Shown piece by piece: positions 28,500-36,921 of a stretch of 64,000 bases of DNA (positions are counted from its first letter, which is position 1; each line of letters opens with the position of its first letter). The stretch is from contig CAYJQC010000025.1 in NCBI GenBank assembly GCA_964372215.1, positions 1 through 64,000 on the forward strand. The letters are read 5' to 3'. Position numbers and translations under genes: made by a program. A model generated the notes under the pieces. That model was not told the origin of the DNA. It searched no databases and saw only the letters and a list, made by a program, of their open reading frames with translations. This DNA is from DAIMFL01 sp964372215. Lineage in GTDB: Bacteria > Pseudomonadota > Alphaproteobacteria > Dongiales > Dongiaceae.

Positions 28500-30257
28500 A
28501 TGATCACCACATCCTTGAACAGGATCATATTTGCCGGATTTCTTGCCGCCGCGGCTGTCGCTGCGGCCCCAAGCCAGGCTGGACCGGTCACGTCAGACGA
28601 CCTGCTGAAAGCGCAGGACAATGCCGCGGAATGGCTGATGTACGGCCGCGACTATCGCAACTGGCGGTACAGCCCATTGGCTGAAATCACGCCGGAAAAC
28701 GCGGCAAAGCTACAGCCGGTCTGGACCTTTTCCACCGGCGGGCAGTTTGCCGGTCTCGAAGCGACGCCGCTGTACCGGGACGGCGTCCTGTACTTCTCGG
28801 CCGACTATGCTCGGGTTTTCGCCGTCGACGCCCGATCCAGCAACATCGTCTGGCACTACGACCCGGAGTACGAGGACGGTCTGACCGCCATGCTGTGCTG
28901 CGGTCCGATCCACCGCGGCATCGCGATCAAGGACGATCTTATTTTCGTCGAGCGCCTCGACGCCAAGCTGGTCGCCCTCAATCGGGCCGACGGCACCGTG
29001 GCCTGGGAACAGACGATCGACGACTGGAAGAACGGTGTCACCACCAACTCGGCGCCGCTCATCGTCGGCGACCATGTCATCGTCGGGGTCTCGGGCGGCG
29101 AGTATGGCGTACGCGCTTATCTCAAGTCCTACAACGCCAAGACCGGTGCCCAGGAATGGCAGACCTTCACCATTCCCGCGCCAGGCGAGCCGGGCAGCGA
29201 AACCTGGCCCGCGGGCGACGCTTGGAAAACCGGCGGCGGTCCGACCTGGCTGACCGGCAGCTACGACGCCGACACCAACACGCTCTACTGGGGCGTCGGC
29301 AATCCCGGATCCTGGGCCGCCGACACCCGGCCCGGCGACAATCTCTGGACCTGCGCCATGCTGGCGCTCGATCCGGACAGCGGCAAGATCAAGTGGGGCT
29401 TCCAGTACACCCCGAACGACTCCTGGGACTATGACGGCATGTCGACGCCGATTCTGGTCGACCGCAAGGTCGACGGCCAGGACCGGAAGCTCGCCGTGGT
29501 CTCGAACCGCAACGGGTATTTCTACGCGATCGATCGCAGCAACGGTCAGTTCGTCTATGCCTTCCCACTGGTCGACGGCATCAACTGGACGACCGGCCTC
29601 GACCCGAAGACCGGCCGGCCGACCATCAACGAAGCCATGAAACCAAAGAGCGGCGGCGGCACGGTGGGGCCGATCGTGCCGGGCCTCGAAGGCGGCACCA
29701 ACTGGTTCCCGCCGGCCTACGATCCTGACAGCGGCCTCTTCTATGTTGCCGTGAACCAGTGGGGCATGGGACTGACGGCGTGGGAGAAGGGCAAGCTTGT
29801 CTACAAGCCCGGCGATCTCTTCATGGGCGTCGACTACCAGATGTACCGCATGGGCGACACCATCGGCCGTATCATGGCCATTGACGTCGCCAACAAGAAG
29901 GTCGCCTGGGTCACGGAGAGCCCGCTGCCGCTGTTCGCCGGCATGCTGGTGACCAAGGGAGGCGTATTGTTCACCGGCGACCAGCGCGGCCGCGTCCTCG
30001 CCTTCGATGCCAAGACCGGCAAGGAGCTGTGGAAGTTCCAGACCGGTTCGGGCATCAACGCTTCGCCCATCACCTACGAGCTCGACGGCAAGCAATATGT
30101 CGCCATCCTGTCCGGGTTGGGCGGCGACCCGAGCTTTTACTACTCGGCACCCAAGGGCGGCATGCTCTGGGTGTTCGCGATCGACGGCAAGGTCGACGAG
30201 GGCGCCGGCTTCAATCAGCAGCTGATCGAGGAGATGCTGCCGGCGTACAAGCCCTGA
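28500..30257 (+). CDS. PQQ-dependent alcohol dehydrogenase with lanthanide-type Asp
   Basis: A 585-residue periplasmic quinoprotein with an eight-bladed propeller. A signal peptide covers residues 1-27. The PQQ-contacting vicinal disulfide is Cys133-Cys134 (MLCCGP). Metal and catalytic residues are Glu201 (VSGGEYGVRAY), Asn268 (GNPGSW) and Asp310 with a second Asp312 in NDSWDYDG. The D-x-D pair is the known mark of lanthanide-dependent enzymes (XoxF, ExaF, PedH); calcium enzymes have D-x-A or D-x-S. Gaps between Glu201 and Asn268 are shorter than in XoxF, more like PedE/PedH-type ethanol dehydrogenases, so the substrate is uncertain. No C-terminal haem domain; the partner cytochrome follows 13 bases downstream. 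Confidence 0.9.
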   Translation: MITTSLNRIIFAGFLAAAAVAAAPSQAGPVTSDDLLKAQDNAAEWLMYGRDYRNWRYSPLAEITPENAAKLQPVWTFSTGGQFAGLEATPLYRDGVLYFSADYARVFAVDARSSNIVWHYDPEYEDGLTAMLCCGPIHRGIAIKDDLIFVERLDAKLVALNRADGTVAWEQTIDDWKNGVTTNSAPLIVGDHVIVGVSGGEYGVRAYLKSYNAKTGAQEWQTFTIPAPGEPGSETWPAGDAWKTGGGPTWLTGSYDADTNTLYWGVGNPGSWAADTRPGDNLWTCAMLALDPDSGKIKWGFQYTPNDSWDYDGMSTPILVDRKVDGQDRKLAVVSNRNGYFYAIDRSNGQFVYAFPLVDGINWTTGLDPKTGRPTINEAMKPKSGGGTVGPIVPGLEGGTNWFPPAYDPDSGLFYVAVNQWGMGLTAWEKGKLVYKPGDLFMGVDYQMYRMGDTIGRIMAIDVANKKVAWVTESPLPLFAGMLVTKGGVLFTGDQRGRVLAFDAKTGKELWKFQTGSGINASPITYELDGKQYVAILSGLGGDPSFYYSAPKGGMLWVFAIDGKVDEGAGFNQQLIEEMLPAYKP

Positions 30258-30270
30258 CGCGGGCCGCCGA

Positions 30271-30654
30271 TTGAGTATCGCGCTCTTGCGCTCGAGCCAA
30301 TCGACGGGGCGCCGTTTCAAGGCGTGCGCCCTCGCCATCCTCGCGGTGTTGCCGCTCGGGGTCTTTGCCGTCCCGAGCGGCAGCGCCGACGACGGGCTGA
30401 CCGATCCGTATCTGGGTCAGCCCGAGGCGATCGACGAGGGCCTGCAGATCTATCGCAGCAAGTGCTATATCTGCCACCACAGCTCCGGGGCGCGTGGGCC
30501 GAACCTCTTCAAGACCAAACTGAGCGACGAAAAGTTCCTGGAGACGGTGATCAACGGCCGCAAGGGCACTCAGATGCCGGCCTTCGGTCTGCGTCTTTCT
30601 CCCGACGAGGTCTGGAAAGTCCACGCCTACGTCAAGTCAACGGATCACTACTGA
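30271..30654 (+). CDS. Cytochrome c electron acceptor of the PQQ dehydrogenase
   Basis: A 127-residue secreted monohaem cytochrome c. After a basic N-terminus a signal helix (ALAILAVLPLGVFAVPS) is followed by the haem motif CYICHH at about residues 69-74. A Met ligand is probable in GTQMPAF, and the protein closes with the helix SPDEVWKVHAYVKST. It starts 13 bases after the dehydrogenase and should accept its electrons, as XoxG/cytochrome cL or ExaB do. The start is TTG without a good ribosome-binding site; no ATG or GTG lies at a suitable place, so the exact N-terminus is uncertain. Confidence 0.85.
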   Translation: MSIALLRSSQSTGRRFKACALAILAVLPLGVFAVPSGSADDGLTDPYLGQPEAIDEGLQIYRSKCYICHHSSGARGPNLFKTKLSDEKFLETVINGRKGTQMPAFGLRLSPDEVWKVHAYVKSTDHY

Positions 30655-30675
30655 ACGGCGGAGACGAGCGCCGCA

Positions 30676-30707
30676 AACGAAAGGGGGCGTCCCGGCGGGA
30701 CGCCCCC
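30676..30707 (-). terminator. Rho-independent terminator of rplM-rpsI
   Basis: A perfect 11-bp stem GGGGGCGTCCC/GGGACGCCCCC with a 3-base loop (30683-30707), followed on the minus strand by CTTTCGTTT. It lies 26 bases after rpsI and also between the convergent cytochrome gene, so it could work on both strands. Confidence 0.8.
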
Positions 30708-30733
30708 TGGTCGAATAGCCGGGTGGTCCGCGC

Positions 30734-31216
30734 TCAGCGCTTGGAGAACTGGAAGCTGCGTCGCGCCTTGGCCTTGCCGTACTTCTTGCGCTCGACCACG
30801 CGGCTGTCGCGGGTCAGGAAGCCGCCGGTCTTCAGCACCGGGCGCAGCGCCGGCTCGTAATAGGTCAGCGCCTTGCTGATGCCATGGCGCACCGCGCCGG
30901 CCTGGCCGGACAGGCCGCCGCCGGTGACCGTGCAGACCACGTCGTACTGGTTTTGGCGGCCGGCCGCCACGAACGGCTGCGCGATCACCATGCGCAGCAC
31001 CGGGCGCGCGAAATAGGTCAGGTTGTCGCGGCCGTTCACGGTGACGCGACCCGAGCCCGGTTTCAGCCAGACGCGCGCGACGGCGTTCTTGCGCTTGCCG
31101 GTGGCGTAGGCGCGGCCCTGGGCATCGATCTTCTGCACGGCCTCGGGCGGCGCCGCCGGGGCGGCGGCGGACTTCAGGTCCTTGAGGTCCGTGAGGGTCT
31201 GGGTCTCGGCGCTCAT
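30734..31216 (-). CDS. rpsI: 30S ribosomal protein S9
   Basis: A 160-residue protein with an Ala/Pro-rich N-terminal extension of about 35 residues, typical of alphaproteobacteria. The S9 core follows (GRAYATGKRKNAVARVW, GGGLSGQAGAVRHGISKAL) with the conserved C-terminus KARRSFQFSKR that reaches the P-site tRNA. The start overlaps the rplM stop by 4 bases. Confidence 0.98.
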   Translation of the reverse strand: MSAETQTLTDLKDLKSAAAPAAPPEAVQKIDAQGRAYATGKRKNAVARVWLKPGSGRVTVNGRDNLTYFARPVLRMVIAQPFVAAGRQNQYDVVCTVTGGGLSGQAGAVRHGISKALTYYEPALRPVLKTGGFLTRDSRVVERKKYGKAKARRSFQFSKR

Positions 31217-31683
31217 GGGGCGGCGATCCTCTTGTTCTTCGGGTTCAGGGCGGCGACGTCGAGCGGCTCGGGCTGCTGCGCCTCGTGCGGGTGGCTGGCA
31301 CCGGCATAGACCCGCAGATTGCTCATCTGCTGGCGGCCCAGGGGGCCACGCGGAACCATGCGCTCGACCGCCTTGGTGATGACCCGCTCGGGATAGCGGC
31401 CGGTGAGGATCTGCCCCATGGTCCGCTCCTTGATGCCGCCGGGATGGCCGGTGTGCCAGAAGAACTTCTTGTCGGCGAGCTTGTTGCCGGTGAGCTTCAC
31501 CTTCTCCGCGTTGATCACGACCACGTGGTCGCCGTCATCCATGTGCGGGGTGAAGGTCGTCTTGTGCTTGCCGCGCAGCAGGTTCGCCACGATGCTGGCG
31601 AGGCGTCCGAGGACGAGGCCGTCGGCGTCGATCAAGATCCATTTCTTGACCATCTCCGACGGCTTGGCGGAATAGGTCTTCAT
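31213..31683 (-). CDS. rplM: 50S ribosomal protein L13
   Basis: A 156-residue protein with the L13 pattern KKWILIDADGLVLGRLASIV and the signature MVPRGPLGRQQMSNLRVYAG. It is the first gene of the rplM-rpsI pair and coupled to rpsI by an ATGA overlap. Confidence 0.98.
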   Translation of the reverse strand: MKTYSAKPSEMVKKWILIDADGLVLGRLASIVANLLRGKHKTTFTPHMDDGDHVVVINAEKVKLTGNKLADKKFFWHTGHPGGIKERTMGQILTGRYPERVITKAVERMVPRGPLGRQQMSNLRVYAGASHPHEAQQPEPLDVAALNPKNKRIAAP

Positions 31684-31852
31684 CACTGTCCACTCTTCGA
31701 GGGAGGCCGCGCCGCTCTCCGGTCTACCGGGAGCGGGCAGCGGCGGCGGCGAAGGGCCACCGGTCGAGGCGCGGAGTATCGATATTCCCAGCGCTCTGTC
31801 AACCAAAAACCGGGGTATTACGGTCACTTAGAAGAGCGGTATCAGGATACCT

Positions 31853-32686
31853 CTAAGCCGCGGGCTGGGCCTTCCGGGGCGCTGGCGGGCGCGCCAGCAG
31901 CCGCATCAGACCGCCGCACAACAGGATCGTAGCGGCATAGAACGCCAGCTGGATGCCGTTCGGACGGGCGACATAGCCGACCAGCACATGCAGGACCTGA
32001 CCGATCAGGCTGCGCTCGGACAGCAGGGCCGAGCTGTCCCAAAGCGCGCCGCCAAGGGACGGCAGGATGCCGGCCTGCACCAGGAACCCCGCCCCCTGGG
32101 CCGCCATGCCGGCGGCCAGCAGGACGATGAGCCAGGTGGTGACCGCGAACAGGTGCCGGGTCGGGATGCGCAGCAGGCCGAGATAGAGTGCCGCCCCCAT
32201 CGCCGCGCCGCCGGCGAGCCCGAGCAGGCCGCCGCCGAGCATCGGCACCGTGCCGCCGCCGCCCGCCGCCGCGATCCCGTAGAGGAACAGCACCACCTCC
32301 GAGCCCTCGCGCAGCACGGCGACGCCGATCACGATCGCGACGGCATAGAGCGGCCGGGCCCCGTCGCGCACCGCGGCGCCGACCGCCGCCATCCGGGCGG
32401 CGATCTCGCGCCCGTGGCGGTTCATCCAGACCGTGTGCCAGACCAGCATGGCGGTCGCCGCCAGCAGCACCGCCGCGTTGAAGATCTCCTGGCCCATGCC
32501 GGCGGCCGCGCCGGCGATGGTTTCGGCGAAGCCGGCGACCAGCGCCGCCCCCAGCAGACCCGCGACGAGTCCGCCGGCGACCCACAGTCCGCGCCCGGCA
32601 ATGCCGCGGGTTGCCGCCAGGACGATGCCGACGACGAGCGCCGCCTCGAGCACCTCGCGGAAAACGATGATTGCCGACGCCATCAT
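31853..32686 (-). CDS. FTR1-family iron permease
   Basis: A 277-residue inner-membrane protein with seven predicted helices. Two REXXE iron-binding motifs are present: REVLEA near residue 10 in helix 1 and REGSEV near residue 125 in helix 4. FTR1/EfeU proteins import iron, often after periplasmic oxidation of Fe2+. It is expressed after a cupredoxin-domain protein with a 21-base gap, like the FtrB-FtrC or P19-FTR1 pairs. A Fur-like box lies upstream of that gene. No EfeB peroxidase or ferredoxin-like partner is in the window. Confidence 0.9.
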   Translation of the reverse strand: MMASAIIVFREVLEAALVVGIVLAATRGIAGRGLWVAGGLVAGLLGAALVAGFAETIAGAAAGMGQEIFNAAVLLAATAMLVWHTVWMNRHGREIAARMAAVGAAVRDGARPLYAVAIVIGVAVLREGSEVVLFLYGIAAAGGGGTVPMLGGGLLGLAGGAAMGAALYLGLLRIPTRHLFAVTTWLIVLLAAGMAAQGAGFLVQAGILPSLGGALWDSSALLSERSLIGQVLHVLVGYVARPNGIQLAFYAATILLCGGLMRLLARPPAPRKAQPAA

Positions 32687-32707
32687 GCTGCTGTCCGCTT
32701 CCCCAGG

Positions 32708-33058
32708 TTACTTGGCGACGATCTGGCCGAACGCGGTGTCGGTGTGGAACTCGCCGTAATAGTCATAGGTCCCGGGCTTCAGCGCATCGATACGCAGGCG
32801 GATTTCGGCCCCGCCCGCCACGACCTTCTCGCGATCGAGCTCCGGGCTCTCGAACTCCTCGGCGGTGTCGTCCTGGTTCCGGACGACGATCTCGAAGTCC
32901 TGACCCGCCGGCACTTCGAGCACCGCGGGGTCGAAGACATGGTCCTTGATGGTCAGGATGTACGGACCGTCCTCGGCCCGGACGGTAGTGGCGGCGGCCA
33001 TGCCCAGACCGAGCAGGGCCGCGCCCAGGCAGGCTGCGGAAATCTTCAGGCGCAACAT
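32708..33058 (-). CDS. Secreted cupredoxin-domain protein partnered with FTR1
   Basis: A 116-residue protein: signal peptide 1-28 (ending VRA), then a single cupredoxin beta-sandwich (KDHVFDPAVLEVPAGQDFEI, DALKPGTYDYYGEFHTD). The usual blue-copper Cys is absent; His32-like (KDH) and His104 (GEFHTDT) plus acidic residues EEFESPELDRE remain, so a blue-copper site is unlikely and binding of iron or another copper geometry is more plausible, as in EfeO N-terminal or P19-like partners. GGAG precedes the ATG. It is the first gene of the pair with the iron permease. Confidence 0.85.
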   Translation of the reverse strand: MLRLKISAACLGAALLGLGMAAATTVRAEDGPYILTIKDHVFDPAVLEVPAGQDFEIVVRNQDDTAEEFESPELDREKVVAGGAEIRLRIDALKPGTYDYYGEFHTDTAFGQIVAK

Positions 33059-33121
33059 CGGTTCGCTCCACGAGATGCCACCCCGGTCGAGCCCGGGGCC
33101 AATTCAACTCGATCATAGGCA

Positions 33122-33132
33122 ATTATGATAAT
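33122..33132. promoter_or_regulatory. Fur-like operator core upstream of the iron uptake pair
   Basis: ATTATGATAAT is a perfect palindrome matching the core of Fur boxes (GATAATGATAATCATTATC), continuing ATGGTTCGCAATCGCAAT. It stands 63 bases before the cupredoxin ATG, in an AT-rich island between the divergent enoyl-CoA hydratase gene. Iron repression is inferred from the site and the gene functions. Confidence 0.5.
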
Positions 33133-33273
33133 GGTTCGCAATCGCAATCCTGGCGCCAATTGTCGCAGGCGCCGGCCGATCGAAACCCCTGACTCTTGAA
33201 TCGGTGGACGCGGCTGGCGCAGAGTGCCGATGTCCGCAGGGGGCGCACCGCCCCGGCCCGAGGATTGGAGCCG

Positions 33274-34107
<834 letters not shown>

Positions 34108-34123
34108 GGCAATCCGCCACTCC

Positions 34124-34624
34124 ATGACAGAGCACGAACACTATCCCGACGCGGCGCTGGTCAGGATCCTGCGCGGCGTCAAGACCATCGCCATGGTCGG
34201 CGCCAGCCCGGACTGGAACCGGCCCAGCGCCTTCGTCATGAAGTATCTGCAGCACAAGGGATTCCGCGTGATCCCGGTGAATCCCAAGGCGGCGGGACAG
34301 GCGATCAACGGCGAGACCTGCTACGCGCGGCTGGAAGACATCCCCGCGGCTGACCATCCCATCGACATGGTCGACGTGTTCCGCAAATCGTCGGAGGTCG
34401 AAGCGATCGCGGAGTCGGCGATCCGCATCGGCGCCAAGGTGCTGTGGATGCAGCTCGGCGTGCGCAACGACGCGGCCGCCGCCAAGGCCGAGCAAGCCGG
34501 CCTCACCGTCGTCATGAATCGCTGCCCCAAGATCGAGTATGGCCGCCTGCACGGCGAGCTCAGTTGGGGCGGCTTCAACTCGCGCATCATTTCGAGCAAG
34601 CGGCAGAAGCTGGGGACACGATGA
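34124..34624 (+). CDS. CoA-binding domain protein (YccU-like)
   Basis: A 166-residue Rossmann-like protein of the CoA_binding_2 family. The nucleotide loop is TIAMVGASPDWNRPS, followed by GFRVIPVNPKAAGQ, VDMVDVFR and GAKVLWMQLGVRN, and a conserved end with NRCPKIEYGRL. The role of such proteins is unknown; they bind CoA or a related ligand. The stop overlaps the next ATG (ATGA), so the two are co-translated with the sulfhydrylase. Confidence 0.88.
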   Translation: MTEHEHYPDAALVRILRGVKTIAMVGASPDWNRPSAFVMKYLQHKGFRVIPVNPKAAGQAINGETCYARLEDIPAADHPIDMVDVFRKSSEVEAIAESAIRIGAKVLWMQLGVRNDAAAAKAEQAGLTVVMNRCPKIEYGRLHGELSWGGFNSRIISSKRQKLGTR

Positions 34625-35940
34625 CGGGTGGCGACGGCAAGCGGCGGCACCCGCCCGGCCCGATCCAGCCCGGCTTCGAGACCCGCGCGGTCCATGCCGG
34701 CGCGCCGCCTGACCCGACGACTGGCGCGCGCAACGTGCCGATCTATCATTCGACGGCCTATGTGTTCGACGATGTCGAGCACGCCGCCGCGCTGTTCGAC
34801 CTCTCGACCTTCGGCTACATCTATTCCAGGCTCACCAACCCGACCGTCGCCGCACTCGAGGAGCGCATCGCCTCGATCGAGGACGGGCGAGGCGCCACCT
34901 GCACCGCCTCGGGCCACGCGGCGCAGCTCGTCGCGTTCTTCTCGCTGATGAGCCCGGGCGACGAGTTCCTCGCCTCCAACCGGCTCTATGGCGGCTCGAT
35001 CACCCAGTTCGGCCGCAGCTTCGCCAAGTTCGGCTGGAAAGCCCATTTCGTCGACGCCGACGACCCCGATAATTTCCGCAAGGCGCTGACCCCGCGCTGC
35101 AAGGCGATCTTCGTCGAGAGCCTGGCCAATCCCGGCGGCGTGGTGACCGACCTCGAGGCGATCGCGGAGATCGCCCACGCGGCCGGCATTCCGCTCATCG
35201 TCGACAACACCATGGCCTCGCCCTATCTGTGCCAGCCGTTCCGCTGGGGCGCCGACATCGTCGTCCACTCGACCACCAAGTTCCTCGGCGGCCACGGCAA
35301 CTCCATGGGCGGCGCGATCGTGGACTCCGGCAAGTTCGACTGGGCCCAGAACGACAAGTTTCCGGCCTTGACCCGGCCCGAGCCGGCCTATCACGGCCTG
35401 ACCTTCTACGAGACCTTCGGCGACATGGGCCTGATCATGCATTCGAAGGCGGTCGGCCTGCGCGACCTCGGTCCCACCATGTCGCCGACCAACGCGTTCC
35501 TGACGCTCACCGGCATCGAGACCCTGGCGCTCCGGATGGAGCGCCATGTCGCCAACGCCCAGAAGGTGGCCGAGCATCTCGAGGCCCACGATGAGGTCGC
35601 CTGGGTCTCCTATGCCGGGCTGGCGTCGAGCCGCTATCGCGCGCTGGCGCAGAAATACCTGCCCAGGGGCGCCGGCTCGGTCTTCACCTTCGGGGTCAAG
35701 GGCGGCTACGCGGCCGGCGTCAAGCTGGTGGAGGCCTGCGAGCTGTTCTCCCACCTCGCCAATGTCGGCGACACCCGGAGCCTGATCCTGCATCCGGCCT
35801 CGACGACGCACCGCCAGCTCAGCGAAGCGCAGCGCGCGGCCGCCGGCGCCGGCCCGGACGTGATCCGCCTGTCGATCGGCATCGAGACCGTCGACGACAT
35901 CATCGGCGATCTCGACCAGGCGCTGGCCGTGGCGGGCTGA
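34621..35940 (+). CDS. metY: O-acetylhomoserine sulfhydrylase-like Cys/Met metabolism PLP enzyme
   Basis: A 439-residue PLP enzyme of the cystathionine gamma-synthase family. The N-terminal GFETRAVHAGAPPDPTTGAR and Y..R (YIYSRLTNPT) are typical, and the Schiff-base lysine is in VHSTTKFLGGHG. Length over 420 residues and LGPTMSPTNAFLTLTGIETL favour MetY, which makes homocysteine from O-acetylhomoserine and sulfide. O-succinylhomoserine (MetZ) activity cannot be excluded. Translational coupling with the CoA-binding gene (4-base overlap) is common in proteobacteria and suggests a functional tie in sulfur metabolism. Confidence 0.9.
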   Translation: MTGGDGKRRHPPGPIQPGFETRAVHAGAPPDPTTGARNVPIYHSTAYVFDDVEHAAALFDLSTFGYIYSRLTNPTVAALEERIASIEDGRGATCTASGHAAQLVAFFSLMSPGDEFLASNRLYGGSITQFGRSFAKFGWKAHFVDADDPDNFRKALTPRCKAIFVESLANPGGVVTDLEAIAEIAHAAGIPLIVDNTMASPYLCQPFRWGADIVVHSTTKFLGGHGNSMGGAIVDSGKFDWAQNDKFPALTRPEPAYHGLTFYETFGDMGLIMHSKAVGLRDLGPTMSPTNAFLTLTGIETLALRMERHVANAQKVAEHLEAHDEVAWVSYAGLASSRYRALAQKYLPRGAGSVFTFGVKGGYAAGVKLVEACELFSHLANVGDTRSLILHPASTTHRQLSEAQRAAAGAGPDVIRLSIGIETVDDIIGDLDQALAVAG

Positions 35941-35964
35941 TCGCCGGCTGCGCCACGGCCGGCC

Positions 35965-36066
35965 CTATCGCAGCAGGATCTCGCCGACCCCCAGCCACAG
36001 CACCAGCGTCGCCAAGGCCAAGCCGATCGCCATTCCTTCGGCCGCCTGTTCCAGCATCTTGCCCAT
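35965..36066 (-). CDS. 33-residue membrane microprotein under LexA-type control
   Basis: The frame encodes MGKMLEQAAEGMAIGLALAT followed by LVLWLGVGEILLR and a TAG stop. A very strong Shine-Dalgarno (GGGGGAGGCGGAG) ends directly before the ATG. Residues 1-10 form a short charged amphipathic start, about 11-31 one hydrophobic helix, then a final Arg. Upstream is a TTGACA promoter whose spacer holds a perfect GTTC-N7-GTTC box, the LexA site of alphaproteobacteria. It is the only frame positioned to be served by that operator. I know no named family. By analogy with Caulobacter SidA (a 29-residue SOS-induced inner-membrane inhibitor of cell division) a role in the DNA-damage checkpoint is a hypothesis; a toxin-like membrane peptide is an alternative. 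Confidence 0.6.
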   Translation of the reverse strand: MGKMLEQAAEGMAIGLALATLVLWLGVGEILLR

Positions 36067-36097
36067 CTCCGCCTCCCCCTCGAGCGATTGAGGGCGA

Positions 36098-36126
36098 ACA
36101 ATGTTCCTGTTTTGTTCTTATGTCAA
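36098..36126 (-). promoter_or_regulatory. Promoter of the microprotein gene
   Basis: Minus-strand TTGACA (36126-36121), a 17-base spacer, then CATTGT (36103-36098). The -35 is perfect and the -10 is weak (3/6). Transcription would begin near 36090, about 25 bases before the ATG. Confidence 0.55.
36103..36117. promoter_or_regulatory. LexA/SOS operator (GTTC-N7-GTTC)
   Basis: GTTCCTGTTTTGTTC on the plus strand matches exactly the direct-repeat SOS box of alphaproteobacteria, including the T-rich inner part. It fills the spacer between the -35 and -10 elements of the microprotein promoter, an ideal place for repression. Confidence 0.7.
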
Positions 36127-36151
36127 CACGCGGCTCAACTCCGGGGGCCGA

Positions 36152-36880
36152 TCAGGCCGTCACGGCCTCGCGCGCCACCCGCATCCAGTTGTCGTAGAGA
36201 CGGCGGGCGTTGCCGTTGAACTCTGCCATGTGCGCACCGGCCTTGGCGTCGAGCCCGGCGAGCGCGCCGCTGCCCAGCACGCTGTCGAGCGAGCAGGCAT
36301 AGGCCGGCACCTCGCCCCACTCGCGCACCGTGTCGGCGGTCAGTTCGACGTGATACTGGATGCCGTAGGCGTGGCGGCCGACGCGCATGGCCTGTACGGC
36401 GCAGGCCGGCGAGCGGGCCAGCACCACTGCGCCGGGCGGCGTCTCCGCGACCTCGGCCCCGTGCCACTGCAGCGCCTGATGGCGCGGCGCGACGCCGGCG
36501 AAGATCGGATCGGCGCGCCCGGCCTCGTTGAGATCGACATCGAGGATTCCAACCTCCGGCGCCGCCATCTTGCCGACCCTGCCGCCGAGCGCGGCGCCGA
36601 GGAGCTGGTGTCCGAGGCAGAGCCCGAAATAGGGCATGCGGCGCTGCGACACAGCCTCGCGGATCGCCCGCTTCTCCGCCACCAGCCAGGGATGCTCGGC
36701 CTCCTCCCAGACGTCCATCGGGCCGCCCATCACCCAGAGCGCGTCGTAGCCGTCGAGCGGTGGGATCGCCTCGCCGGCATCGAGCTCGATCGCGTCCCAG
36801 GCGACGCCGTCGGCTGCCAGGAAGGCGCGGAAGATGCCGGGATGCTCGATGGCGATGTGCTGGAACACCAGAATGCGCAT
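36152..36880 (-). CDS. Type 1 glutamine amidotransferase (class I GATase-like)
   Basis: A 242-residue stand-alone class I amidotransferase domain. The nucleophile elbow is GLCLGHQLL (Cys about 95), with the catalytic His-Glu in IQYHVEL. Free-standing members include gamma-glutamyl hydrolases and GMP-synthase-like proteins; the substrate is unknown. AGGAGA precedes the ATG. It lies 41 bases behind an MFS gene on the same strand and may be co-transcribed. Confidence 0.88.
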   Translation of the reverse strand: MRILVFQHIAIEHPGIFRAFLAADGVAWDAIELDAGEAIPPLDGYDALWVMGGPMDVWEEAEHPWLVAEKRAIREAVSQRRMPYFGLCLGHQLLGAALGGRVGKMAAPEVGILDVDLNEAGRADPIFAGVAPRHQALQWHGAEVAETPPGAVVLARSPACAVQAMRVGRHAYGIQYHVELTADTVREWGEVPAYACSLDSVLGSGALAGLDAKAGAHMAEFNGNARRLYDNWMRVAREAVTA

Positions 36881-36921
36881 GTGGACCGTCTCTCCTGTCG
36901 TGCGGCGGGAAGCCGCGGGAT

